In this document: piece by piece, positions 8,335 through 18,429 of the stretch | Layout of the letters: each line of letters opens with the position of its first letter | Numbering within the stretch: position 1 is the stretch's first letter | NCBI GenBank assembly: GCA_963697345.1 | Contig: CAVONS010000004.1 | Span: 1 to 64,000 of the forward strand | Direction: 5' to 3' | Origin: Prado023 sp963697345 | GTDB taxonomy: Bacteria > Actinomycetota > Actinomycetes > S36-B12 > CAIYMF01 | Length of the DNA stretch: 64,000 nucleotides | Notes under the pieces: model-generated | The model's database searches: none | What the model saw: the letters and a program-made list of their open reading frames with translations, nothing else | Told to the model about the DNA's origin: nothing | Translations under genes and position numbers: made by a program

Positions 8335-10064
8335 GCGGCCTCCTCAGCCGAGAGCTGGGACAGCACGATCTCGGCGTAGGTCGGGCAGTCGGCCATCAGC
8401 TCGTCATGCGTGCCGACGCCCACCAGGGTTCCCTCGTCGAGCACCAGGATCTGTTCGGCGTGCCGGATCGTCGCGACACGCTGGGCCACGATCAGGACGC
8501 AGGCGTCGCGGGTGGGCTCCCGCAGGGCTGCGCGCAGTCTGGCGTCCGTGGCGTAGTCGAGCGCCGAGAACGAGTCGTCGAAGATGTAGACCGACGGCTC
8601 CCGGACCAAGGCCCGCGCGATCGCCAGGCGCTGGCGCTGGCCTCCCGAGACGTTGATCCCGCCCTGTTCGATCGGGGCGTCGAGGCCCTCGGGCAGATCG
8701 CGCACGAAATCGGCACCTTGGGCGATCTCCAGGGCGCGCCACATCTGTTCCTCGGTGGCCTCGGGGGCCCCGAAGCGCAGGTTGTCCGCGATCGTCCCCG
8801 AGAAGAGGAACGCCTTCTGCGGGATGAGTCCCATCGATGTCCACAGCGAGGTGCGCTCGCGTTCCCGGACGTCGACGCCGTCGACGAGGATGGTCCCCCC
8901 CGTGACGTCGTAGAGCCGCGGGATGAGATTGATCAGGGTCGACTTGCCCGATCCCGTGGAGCCGATGATCGCGGTCGTCCTGCCCGGTAGGGCCGTGAAC
9001 GAGATGCCACGCAGGACAGGCTCGGCAGCGCCGGGGTAGCCGAACTGGACATCGCGGAACTCCACCGTGCCACGCATCGCGGCCTGCGCGGGCTCGGGGA
9101 CGGCCGGGTCGTGGATGACGGTCCTGATCTCCAGCACCTCGTTGAGCCGCTCGGAGGATGCCGCGGCACGAGGCCACATGACCAGCACCATCGTGGCCAT
9201 CATCACCGACATGAGGATCTGCATGAGGTAGGCCAGGAAGGCCATCAGGTTGCCCACGGGCATCTCCCCTGCCGCGATGCGCTGGCCACCGAACCAGACG
9301 ACGGCCACACTCGACAGGTTCATGATGAGCATGAGCACCGGCATCATCAGCGCGAACAGCCGGTTCACGCTCAGGGTGGTCCCGGTCAGGTCCGCATTGG
9401 CCTCAGCGAAGCGGACCTCCTCGTGCCGGGTCCGGACGAAGGCCCGGATGACCCGGATGCCCGTGAGGTTCTCGCGCAGGATCAGGTTGATCCGGTCGAT
9501 CTTGACCTGCATCGCCCGGAACAGCGGAACAGCCCGCACCATCACCAACCCGATGACGAGCATCATGATCGGCACGATCGCCAGCAGCAGCAGCGAGAGC
9601 GGCCCGTCCTGCCGGTAGGCCATGATCACGCCCCCGATGGCCATGAGCGGCGCGGTCACCATGATGGTCAGCGCCATCTGCAGGAACATCTGGACCTGCT
9701 GGACGTCATTGGTGTTGCGCGTGATGAGCGTCGGGGCACCCAGGCTGTTCATCTCGCGCAACGAGAACTGCTGCACCGCCCGGAAGGTCCGACCACGGAT
9801 GTCACGGCCCACCGACATGGAGGTCCGCGACGCGAAGTAGACGCCGACGATTGCCGTGATGCCCACCAGCAGCGCCACGAACAGCATCCAGGCGCCGACC
9901 TCGATGATGTAGGTCGTGTCGCCCTCGGCGACGCCGTTGTTGATGATGTCGGCGTTCAGGGCCGGCAGGTACAGCGTGCCCAGGACCTGCAGGACCAGCA
10001 GGAGGATGATCAGCCCCAGCACTCGCCGGTAGGGCGCGAGATGGAACCGCAGGAGATCGATCAC
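8331..10064 (-). CDS. ABC exporter half-transporter, degenerate ATPase subunit
   Basis: 577 residues: six membrane helices (about 15-300) and an ATPase domain (about 335-575) with Walker A GSTGSGKST and a canonical SGGQRQRL signature. Walker B reads YIFDDSF, with Asp in place of the catalytic Glu, and the H-loop His is Gln (VAQRVAT). This is the known pattern of heterodimeric exporters with one degenerate ATP site, which complements the 655-residue partner encoded next. The GTG at 10064 (VIDLLRFHLAPYRR) is chosen over an ATG at 10094: it gives the usual family N-terminus and lies 6 bases after a TATTGT -10-like box, which suggests a leaderless message. The two genes form an operon. Confidence 0.9.
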   Translation of the reverse strand: MIDLLRFHLAPYRRVLGLIILLLVLQVLGTLYLPALNADIINNGVAEGDTTYIIEVGAWMLFVALLVGITAIVGVYFASRTSMSVGRDIRGRTFRAVQQFSLREMNSLGAPTLITRNTNDVQQVQMFLQMALTIMVTAPLMAIGGVIMAYRQDGPLSLLLLAIVPIMMLVIGLVMVRAVPLFRAMQVKIDRINLILRENLTGIRVIRAFVRTRHEEVRFAEANADLTGTTLSVNRLFALMMPVLMLIMNLSSVAVVWFGGQRIAAGEMPVGNLMAFLAYLMQILMSVMMATMVLVMWPRAAASSERLNEVLEIRTVIHDPAVPEPAQAAMRGTVEFRDVQFGYPGAAEPVLRGISFTALPGRTTAIIGSTGSGKSTLINLIPRLYDVTGGTILVDGVDVRERERTSLWTSMGLIPQKAFLFSGTIADNLRFGAPEATEEQMWRALEIAQGADFVRDLPEGLDAPIEQGGINVSGGQRQRLAIARALVREPSVYIFDDSFSALDYATDARLRAALREPTRDACVLIVAQRVATIRHAEQILVLDEGTLVGVGTHDELMADCPTYAEIVLSQLSAEEAA

Positions 10065-10070
10065 CGGCTG

Positions 10071-10076
10071 ACAATA
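10071..10076 (-). promoter_or_regulatory. Probable -10 box for a leaderless ABC exporter transcript
   Basis: TATTGT on the minus strand ends 6 bases before the GTG at 10064, the spacing expected if transcription starts on the first base of the start codon. No Shine-Dalgarno sequence precedes that codon, which supports the reading. Confidence 0.45.
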
Positions 10077-10109
10077 CGCCCGGCGGAGCGTCACCCGCGC
10101 GCGTCGTCG

Positions 10110-11093
10110 CTACCAGCGGTTGCGGGCCTCCTCGGCCCAGCCCACGATCCCGTCGACCGGCACGCGGTGGTGCCCATCGTCGAGCACCCACCCCGTGAAG
10201 ACCCCGAAGCACTGGTGGACCTCCGAGGCGATGACCCCGAAGTTCGTCGTCTCCGCCCGCTCGTGGAACGGTGCGAACGTCACCCCGACTCGTGGGCCAT
10301 CGATGTGCCACGGGGCCATCCAGTCATGGCGGTCGAACCTCCACGTCAGGTCCTCCTGGATCTTGTGCAGGTGCCCGTCGACGAACAGACCGTTCTCCGT
10401 GCTCCCGGTCCCATCGGTCCACGTGCCACCCAGTTGCAGCCCAATGCTCCGCCCGGCCACCCGACCATACGCGGCAGCCCAGTTCCAGGAGATCGAGTAG
10501 GGCCACCGCCCCCGACCATGGTCGAGGACCGCGAACGACCCATCGTCGGCACTGAAGCTCACGGATTCGCCGCCGTCCAGCCGGAGCAGTCCCGAGACTG
10601 GGCGCCCGACGTCCTTGACGGTGTACTGGAAGCGGCGCCGTGACCAGGGGACGACGACGCCGAGACTCTGGCGGCTCGGACCCACGTCAGCAGACAGCGT
10701 GACGCCGGGGCCCGCAACCTCCAGGCGCGTCCCCCCGGCCGAGTTCGCGAACGTCAGCGACAGCTCACCTGCCCGCCCCCGGGCGACCCCGACCCCACTG
10801 CGGTCCGGGAGTTCGACGCCGCGGGCCAGCGGGGCCAGCGCCGTGTGGGCCCGCTCAGTCCCGGTGCGCCGGTCGAGAACGTAGATCGACATCAGGCCGG
10901 CGTAGTCCAGGGCGGAGATGGTCAGGCCGATGATGGCTGAAGGAGTCACGATGCCCCAGTACTCCCAGCGCTTGGTGCGGCCCCAGCCACGCAGGTTGGC
11001 GGTGTGCAGGGGGCGCCGGGTCCACCCCACGGCCGCCGGGTTGAGACGGCCGCTGGCCGTGCACAGCGGGACCGGTGTCGTGATCTCAGCCAC
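10110..11093 (-). CDS. DUF2804 family protein
   Basis: 327 residues from a GTG at 11093 (VAEITTPVPL). The body has blocks typical of DUF2804: GWGRTKRWEYWGI near the N-terminus, a central beta-rich region, a SWNWAAAYGR segment, GGTWTDGTGSTENG and a C-terminal GWAEEARNRW. The family resembles the lipocalin-like AttH fold and has no assigned reaction. No signal peptide is seen. It stands alone between the ABC exporter and the divergent DUF2277 gene. Why the longer upstream reading was rejected: it runs antisense through two other genes. No promoter was assigned. Confidence 0.8.
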   Translation of the reverse strand: MAEITTPVPLCTASGRLNPAAVGWTRRPLHTANLRGWGRTKRWEYWGIVTPSAIIGLTISALDYAGLMSIYVLDRRTGTERAHTALAPLARGVELPDRSGVGVARGRAGELSLTFANSAGGTRLEVAGPGVTLSADVGPSRQSLGVVVPWSRRRFQYTVKDVGRPVSGLLRLDGGESVSFSADDGSFAVLDHGRGRWPYSISWNWAAAYGRVAGRSIGLQLGGTWTDGTGSTENGLFVDGHLHKIQEDLTWRFDRHDWMAPWHIDGPRVGVTFAPFHERAETTNFGVIASEVHQCFGVFTGWVLDDGHHRVPVDGIVGWAEEARNRW

Positions 11094-11160
11094 GTGACAA
11101 GCGTACTGACGCACGCACTCCCGCCTCGCCCCACGCCACCGGCCGGAGGACACTGCTGCC

Positions 11161-11379
11161 ATGTGCCGGAGCATCCAGACCCTTCGCCCCCCGTTCCACG
11201 ATGAGCCCACCGCCGAGGAGATCCATGCCGCTGCCCTGCAGTACGTGCGCAAGGTGAGCGGGTTCCGCACCCCCGCAGCGCACAACGCACAGGTCTTCCA
11301 GCGGGCCGTCGACTCCATCACCTCGGCGACCGAGCAGCTGCTCGACGGACTCGTGGTGAAGGGGTCCCCGGGTTCCTGA
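11161..11379 (+). CDS. DUF2277 family small protein
   Basis: 72 residues from the ATG at 11161. The N-terminus MCRSIQTLRPPF, the middle EEIHAAALQYVRKVSG and the C-terminal AVDSITSATEQLLDGL match the whole length of DUF2277, a short soluble actinobacterial family of unknown function. It is divergent from the DUF2804 gene, with 67 bases between the starts. It keeps an early Cys (residue 2) that is common in the family. No partner is evident. Confidence 0.85.
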   Translation: MCRSIQTLRPPFHDEPTAEEIHAAALQYVRKVSGFRTPAAHNAQVFQRAVDSITSATEQLLDGLVVKGSPGS

Positions 11380-11472
11380 ACCTCCCGCAGCTGGCTGTGC
11401 GGCCAGCGCTGCCCTTGCGAGGTCCGGCCACCTGGCGCATCCTGACAATCCAGAGCGACCCCAGGGGATGTC

Positions 11473-12987
11473 ATGGCGGTGGTGCGCAGGGCTGTGCGCA
11501 GGCCCGACCCGCTCCTGCTCGCACCCCTGCTGGCCCTCGTCCTCCTGCTGGGGCTTGCACCGCCGGCCCAGGCATCACTGATCGGGGCGGTGTCGGGCAC
11601 GATCACCGGAGGTGGGGTACCACTGGCCAATGTGTGGGTGACACTCATCCCCGTCACGGGCACGGGCAGCCAGACGGGGACGCAGAAGCTGGCACTGACT
11701 GGCACGTCCGGCCGGTACGAGTTCCCCGAGGTGTACGACAGGAACGTCAAGATCCTGGTGAGGGCCCCGGCGTTCAGCGGCCTCGTCGACACCTACTACC
11801 CGACCGCACCCACGTTCGCCCTCGGCGAGATGGTGGAGATCTCCTCCTGGCCGATCGTCGCCGATGTGGACCTGCCCGAGGCGGGTTCCGTGTCGGGCAG
11901 GGTGGTCGACCTGGACACGGGGGCTGCCGTCGAGGGCGCCCGCGTGACCGCAGCCGTATCCGCGGACACCGCGGCTGGTCGCGTCGGCCAGTCGATGCGC
12001 CGTCCCGAACCCGGCGGATTCCACATCGCGGGTCTGCCGCCGGTCGATGTGAAGCTCAAGGTCGCCCTCCCGGCCCACAGCCCGTACCTGGACACCCCCT
12101 ACGAACCCGGCTCCTCGACGTCCGGCGTGCTCGTCGACGGCAGCCAGGACACCTCGGGGACCGTCATAGGGCTGCGGCGCGGCGCGGAGATCAGGGGGAC
12201 CGTTCGCGACGAGGCGGGCACGCCCCTGCCGGGAGCCACCATCAAGGTCATCGGCTGCGTTCCCGACTGCCCGCTGCATGCCACCAGCGACAGTACAGGC
12301 GCCTACCGGATCCCCGGCCTGCGCCCGGCGTCGAGGCTCGGCGTGGTGGCGTGGCGCGGCAGTGACCACCTGCACCAATGGTTCCCCGACCGCGACAACG
12401 CCTCACTGGCCACCGACATCACGGTCGGGTTCGGCGACGTGTTGGCCGACGTGGACTTCGAACTGACGCCCGCCTCCTACCTGACCGTCGAGGTCCGGGG
12501 CTCCCTGCGCGATGAGCCGCTGCGTTCGATCGCGATGCTGATGACCCTCGATGGGGAGTCCACCATGTACTTCTCCAAGGGACCTGCACAGGGAGCCACT
12601 GCTGGGGATCCCGCCGGTTCCCTGCGCCTGCGCGTCGGACCTGTCCCACCAGGCGAGTACGAGCTGCGCATCAGCCCGGGTGCAGCCAATCCCGGCTACC
12701 TCCCCGCCCGCTGGCTGACCAGCACCGGCACCAAGCAGTCAACGATGATCCGGCTGCGGGCCGGCGAGGATTCCGCGGTGTTCGTCCGCCTGCCGGTGCC
12801 CGCGCAGCGTGATGTCCCCGGCGAACGGCGCCCATCGACGGCCGCGTCAGGCTGGCCCGGACTGGCCCAGGGCTTCCTGTCGACGCCCTCGTGGGTCGAC
12901 CCCGCTGCGGCGATGAGCGGCGGGCAACCCGCGGCGAACCCCGTGGCCCACCCCGGCGCAGGGGCCAGCGCAGGGGCCAGCACATGA
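11473..12987 (+). CDS. Secreted protein with carboxypeptidase-regulatory-like (Cna-B type) repeats, paralog 1
   Basis: 504 residues. A basic N-terminus (MAVVRRAVRRP) and a long hydrophobic stretch ending APPAQAS form a Sec signal peptide. At least three beta-sandwich repeats follow, each of the form G-x-V-x-G/GRYEF or GAYRI: about 37-115 (SGTITGGGVPLANVWV), 140-205 (GSVSGRVVD) and 240-305 (AEIRGTVRDEAGTPLPGA, VIGCVPDC, GAYRIPGL), then a less regular region to about 435. The C-terminus has WPGLAQGFL before an Ala/Gly-rich tail. There is no LPXTG anchor or membrane helix, so it is probably released or loosely cell-bound. The next gene starts inside its stop codon (ATGA) and encodes a paralog. 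The function is unknown. Confidence 0.8.
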   Translation: MAVVRRAVRRPDPLLLAPLLALVLLLGLAPPAQASLIGAVSGTITGGGVPLANVWVTLIPVTGTGSQTGTQKLALTGTSGRYEFPEVYDRNVKILVRAPAFSGLVDTYYPTAPTFALGEMVEISSWPIVADVDLPEAGSVSGRVVDLDTGAAVEGARVTAAVSADTAAGRVGQSMRRPEPGGFHIAGLPPVDVKLKVALPAHSPYLDTPYEPGSSTSGVLVDGSQDTSGTVIGLRRGAEIRGTVRDEAGTPLPGATIKVIGCVPDCPLHATSDSTGAYRIPGLRPASRLGVVAWRGSDHLHQWFPDRDNASLATDITVGFGDVLADVDFELTPASYLTVEVRGSLRDEPLRSIAMLMTLDGESTMYFSKGPAQGATAGDPAGSLRLRVGPVPPGEYELRISPGAANPGYLPARWLTSTGTKQSTMIRLRAGEDSAVFVRLPVPAQRDVPGERRPSTAASGWPGLAQGFLSTPSWVDPAAAMSGGQPAANPVAHPGAGASAGAST

Positions 12988-14417
12988 TCGCGTCCACAGC
13001 CCCCGGGCAACGGGTCCACCTCCGGACGCTGGCGATCGCCCTGCTCGTGGCCCTGGCCAGCCTCGGACCCAGCAGCCCAGCCTCGGCCGACTCCCCCGGG
13101 CCGGTGTCCGGCGTCATCACGGGCGAGGGGCAGGCCCTGGCAAACGTGTGGGTGACGCTGACCCCAGTGACCGGGACCGGGCAGCTCAGTGGACCCCCGG
13201 CCGTGGCCATCACCGACACGTCCGGGCGCTACGAGTTCCCCATGGTGGACTCGCCCTCGGTGAAGGTCCATGTGATGAGCCCGCTGTCCGGCGACTACGT
13301 CACGACCTACTGGCCGGGTGTGTACTCCTTCTCCGAAGCAGGCATCATCCAGACGGCGGACGGCCCGGTGGGCGCCGATGTCGACCTTCCCCGGGGCGGC
13401 TCTGTCGCCGGTGAGGTCGTGGACAGCCGGACCGGCGCACCGATCGCCGGGGCACTGATCCGCGCCTCCCGTGCCAGCGACCCCTCGGCCACCTTCCTGG
13501 TCAGCGACGTGAGCACCGGCAACGGCGCCTACTCGATCTCCGGACTGCCGCCGGTCCCCATCGAACTGGTCGTCGAGCCACCCCCGGGCCAGCCCTACCT
13601 GCCTGCATCCAGTGGCGCCCCCGGCGATGCCGTTGTCATCGATGGTGCCGCGACCATCGACGACAAGGTCCTGCGCCTGCAGCTGGGGGCTGAGATCCGC
13701 GGGCGGGTGCTCGACGACGCGGGGCAGCCGGTAGCGCGTGCGTCGGTCAGGGTGGTCGGCTGCTCGCCGGACTGCCAGACCGAGACGATCAGCGACCAAA
13801 CTGGCGCCTACCGGATCGTGGGCGTGACGCCCGGAACGGGGCTCCGGGTCGAGGCGGTCCCGGGTCAGGGCCTGCTCAGCCGATGGTTCCTCAGCGAGGA
13901 TCCGCAGGCGCCGGTCACTGCGGTGGATGTCGAGGAGGGTGACCTGATCGAGGGGGTGGACATCGTCCTCACCAGGGCAGCCCACCTCACAGTCGCGGTG
14001 ACCGGAGCCAGCCGCACCGAACCATTGCGCGTGATCGTGTGGCTCAGGACCGCGGGCAAGACCTACGGCCAGTACTTCGCCCACCGGCCGGACGAGGACC
14101 CAGGCCTCCTGGGTGAGCCGATCCGCCTGCGCGTCGGGCCTGTGCCGCCGGGCGACTACGCAGTGACCATCAGCCCGGGCACGGAGAACCCGGGCCATCT
14201 TCCCTCCCGGTGGATCACCAGCTCAGCGGAGGCACCCACTGGAGGCACGATCCAGGTCGGCGCCGGCCAGGATGCCGAGGTGGTCGTCGGGATGCCGGCC
14301 CAGGGCGGCACACCAGACCCCGGCACGACCCCGCAGACCTCCGACACGACCGGGACGTGGCCGGGACTGGCTCAGGGGTTCCTCGCTCCCGCGGGAGGCG
14401 GCGGTCCGTTCGGCTGA
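12984..14417 (+). CDS. Secreted protein with carboxypeptidase-regulatory-like (Cna-B type) repeats, paralog 2
   Basis: 477 residues. The ATG at 12984 overlaps the previous stop, so translation is coupled. A signal peptide (about 1-37, ending PASAD) leads into the same layout as the upstream gene: VSGVITGEGQALANVWVTL, GGSVAGEVVDSRTG, AEIRGRVLDDAGQPVA, a paired-Cys VVGCSPDC and GAYRI. Blocks such as NVWVTL, SGRYEF and LRLRVGPVPPG are nearly identical in the two proteins, which shows a tandem duplication. It also ends WPGLAQGFL followed by a short Gly-rich tail. The two probably work as a pair on the cell surface. The csoR promoter follows after about 45 bases; a link to copper is not supported by any metal motif. 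Confidence 0.8.
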   Translation: MIASTAPGQRVHLRTLAIALLVALASLGPSSPASADSPGPVSGVITGEGQALANVWVTLTPVTGTGQLSGPPAVAITDTSGRYEFPMVDSPSVKVHVMSPLSGDYVTTYWPGVYSFSEAGIIQTADGPVGADVDLPRGGSVAGEVVDSRTGAPIAGALIRASRASDPSATFLVSDVSTGNGAYSISGLPPVPIELVVEPPPGQPYLPASSGAPGDAVVIDGAATIDDKVLRLQLGAEIRGRVLDDAGQPVARASVRVVGCSPDCQTETISDQTGAYRIVGVTPGTGLRVEAVPGQGLLSRWFLSEDPQAPVTAVDVEEGDLIEGVDIVLTRAAHLTVAVTGASRTEPLRVIVWLRTAGKTYGQYFAHRPDEDPGLLGEPIRLRVGPVPPGDYAVTISPGTENPGHLPSRWITSSAEAPTGGTIQVGAGQDAEVVVGMPAQGGTPDPGTTPQTSDTTGTWPGLAQGFLAPAGGGGPFG

Positions 14418-14463
14418 GGCGGGTCCTCCGGTGCGCTACGGCAGGCGACCGCTTTCCCTTGGA

Positions 14464-14478
14464 TACCCCATGGGGGTA
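14464..14478. promoter_or_regulatory. Candidate CsoR operator 1, overlapping the csoR-copA promoter
   Basis: TACCCCATGGGGGTA is a near-perfect palindrome ending 10 bases before the csoR ATG. Its right arm overlaps TAGTCT (14477-14482), which sits 6 bases before the ATG and looks like the -10 box of a leaderless transcript. Bound CsoR would block polymerase; copper(I) would release it. Confidence 0.75.
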
Positions 14479-14488
14479 GTCTCTCCCC

Positions 14489-14781
14489 ATGACCACCCAT
14501 ACCCCCCCGGGGTACACCGCGGATCGCGACGACATCCTCAAGCGCCTTCGCCGCGTCGAGGGCCAGGTGCGCGGGCTGCACAGGATGGTCGAGGAGGACA
14601 CCTACTGCATCGATGTGCTGACCCAGGTCTCGGCGACGACCCGCGCACTGGAGTCTGTTGCCCTGCTGCTCCTCGAGGACCACCTGTCGCACTGCGTGGC
14701 CCATGCCGTGGCCGAGGGCGGCGAGGCGGGCGACGAGAAGCTCAAGGAGGCCTCGGCGGCGATCGCGAGGCTGGTGCGCTC

Positions 14782-14785
<4 letters not shown>
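14489..14785 (+). CDS. csoR: CsoR family copper-sensing transcriptional repressor
   Basis: 98 residues, the usual CsoR length, all alpha-helical. It has the family DNA-contact start (DDILKRLRRVEGQVRGLHRM) and the copper ligands Cys in YCIDVL, His and Cys in the HLSHCVAH segment (the C-H-C set). In known CsoR proteins copper(I) binding lowers DNA affinity and turns on export. The ATG at 14489 is 6 bases after a -10-like TAGTCT, so the message is probably leaderless. Its stop overlaps the copA start (ATGA), giving a csoR-copA operon. Palindromes at 14464 and 14500 flank the start codon, so it should repress itself; a similar site lies before the PCuAC operon. Confidence 0.93.
14500..14514. promoter_or_regulatory. 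Candidate CsoR operator 2, inside the first codons of csoR
   Basis: TACCCCCCCGGGGTA lies 9 bases into the csoR coding sequence and has the same arms as the site at 14464, 36 bases centre to centre. A second site downstream of a leaderless start would strengthen repression by looping or by blocking elongation. The Pro-Pro-Gly codons there may constrain the sequence for another reason. Confidence 0.55.
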
Positions 14786-17079
<2,294 letters not shown>

Positions 17080-17149
17080 GGCTCAGCGGCCCGGGGCCCG
17101 TCAGCTCCTCGCAGGCCTGCCCAGGGCCGCCCGATGTTCCACCGGCGGG

Positions 17150-17710
17150 TCAGGCCGGAGCGACGCCCGGGGCGTCGGGCAAACCGGATCCGTGGCTGCC
17201 GTCGGTCAACCCCTCGTCGAGGAACAGGCCCATCACGATCGCGTCCCAGACCTGGCCGTTCGCCCGCCGGTAGTGGGCGCGCAGACGGCCCTCAACCACG
17301 AACCCACGGGACAGGTACAGGCCCAGCGCCGCCGCATTGTGCGGCCACACCTGCAGGTCCACCTTGTGCGCGCCGGCGTCGCGAGCGATGTCGATGAGGG
17401 CATCCAGCAGCAGCCCACCGAGTCCCCGCCCCCGCGCCTGCACTGCCAGGGCCATCCCAACCTCCGCCACCCCGTAGCGGAGTGTGCGGACGAAGCCGTT
17501 GCCCAGGATCCGTCCGGTGTCCGGGTCCACGACAAGCAGGGTGCGGCTCGCAGGGTCGTTGAGCCCCGCATGCCAGGACGCCTCACGGGCCTTCTTGTCG
17601 AAGCCGGGCTGGGTGCCCAGCCAGAGCCCCTCCTCGGCGACCGAGGCGAACACCTCCAATGCTTCGGTGATGTCACCGGGACCCATGTCCCGCAGGATCG
17701 GGTCAGCCAT
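17150..17710 (-). CDS. GNAT family N-acetyltransferase
   Basis: 186 residues from the ATG at 17710 (MADPILRDM). The acetyl-CoA site is seen in VQARGRGLGGLLLDAL (Q/RxxGxG/A pattern), with the preceding beta strand VGMALAV and the later NAAALGLYLSRGF helix-strand, the order of a GNAT fold. GRLRAHYRRANGQ and DAIVMGL complete the domain, as in RimJ/L- and phosphinothricin-type members. The acceptor is unknown. It lies convergent to copA with 70 bases between, and is followed downstream by no operon partner. Confidence 0.85.
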   Translation of the reverse strand: MADPILRDMGPGDITEALEVFASVAEEGLWLGTQPGFDKKAREASWHAGLNDPASRTLLVVDPDTGRILGNGFVRTLRYGVAEVGMALAVQARGRGLGGLLLDALIDIARDAGAHKVDLQVWPHNAAALGLYLSRGFVVEGRLRAHYRRANGQVWDAIVMGLFLDEGLTDGSHGSGLPDAPGVAPA

Positions 17711-17766
17711 GGGGCGCATCCCTCCTGCCACCCGTACCTCCGGACGCGACGATGGCCCACATCCGG

Positions 17767-18141
17767 CTAGGCCTGATCCGACTGCTCCACGTAGGTCACC
17801 CAGGGCCGGTCCAGGCGCGCGCTGCCGGTGAGCACGTAGTCATCGGCCCACTCCTGAATCATGCGCTTCAGCACACGCTCGCCCACCTCCGGGTCGCTCG
17901 CAGCGGGGTGTGCGCTGAGGTCGCTCTTCACGTCGTAGAACCCGCCGGTCACCGGATAGCCACACGAGTCACCGTCCATCAGCCCGGCTGCCTCCATCCA
18001 CGACTCACCGGTCGGGTCGGCAACCACCTCGGCCAGGCGCGCGCTGGCTGGCTCATCCAATCCGCTGGTCAGCTCCGGGTGCCGGGCGAGCAGCTCCGCA
18101 GCGGCGCGAGGCAGCGCGGCGTCCCCGGCCATCACCGACAC
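17767..18141 (-). CDS. Hypothetical protein
   Basis: 124 residues from a GTG at 18141; not recognised. The sequence has an Ala/Leu-rich helix at the N-terminus (LPRAAAELLARHPEL), a central GESWMEAAGLMDGDSCGYPVTGGFYD stretch seen here in parts, and a helical C-terminus rich in charge. There is no signal or membrane segment. The start overlaps the end of a short upstream reading by 10 bases, so the two may be one gene broken by a frameshift: the joint reading would pass from EATNW into SVMAGDAALP. Codon use looks normal for the region. Confidence 0.45.
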   Translation of the reverse strand: MSVMAGDAALPRAAAELLARHPELTSGLDEPASARLAEVVADPTGESWMEAAGLMDGDSCGYPVTGGFYDVKSDLSAHPAASDPEVGERVLKRMIQEWADDYVLTGSARLDRPWVTYVEQSDQA

Positions 18142-18269
18142 ACCCAGTTCGTCGCCTCACCGAGGGCAGCCACCGGGAACACCCTGGCGTCGCCGGGCAT
18201 GAGCCAACCCAGCGCCCTGCCCCGCAGCCCCACGACGTTGGTGGGCAGTCCGTCAATCACACCGATCAT
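18132..18269 (-). CDS. Possible short hypothetical protein or 5' part of the next gene
   Basis: 45 residues from the ATG at 18269: MIGVIDGLPTNVVGLRGRAL and on to EATNWVCR. The first 15 residues resemble the start of SpoIIAA-like STAS proteins (M-I-x-V-I-D-x-L-P-x-N-V-V-G), but the rest does not. Either this is a small protein, or a single-base error splits it from the 124-residue gene that overlaps its end. Low confidence either way. Confidence 0.3.
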   Translation of the reverse strand: MIGVIDGLPTNVVGLRGRALGWLMPGDARVFPVAALGEATNWVCR

Positions 18270-18429
18270 GGCCACTCCCGTTCGACTATCAACTCGACCA
18301 CGATAGTCCGGTCCAGCCACCCGAGCCCGGCGGTCGCGCCATGTCCATCCTTCGACGTTCACCCTGCGACCCAGCCCAACCCGGCACTACTGTCGGGCCA
18401 TCGGAGCCTGCATCGATCGGAGCCCCTGC

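Noticed and set aside
9111..10643. A 510-residue plus-strand open frame
   Set aside because: Antisense to the ABC exporter and DUF2804 genes, with His/Asp/Arg-rich shadow sequence and no family feature.
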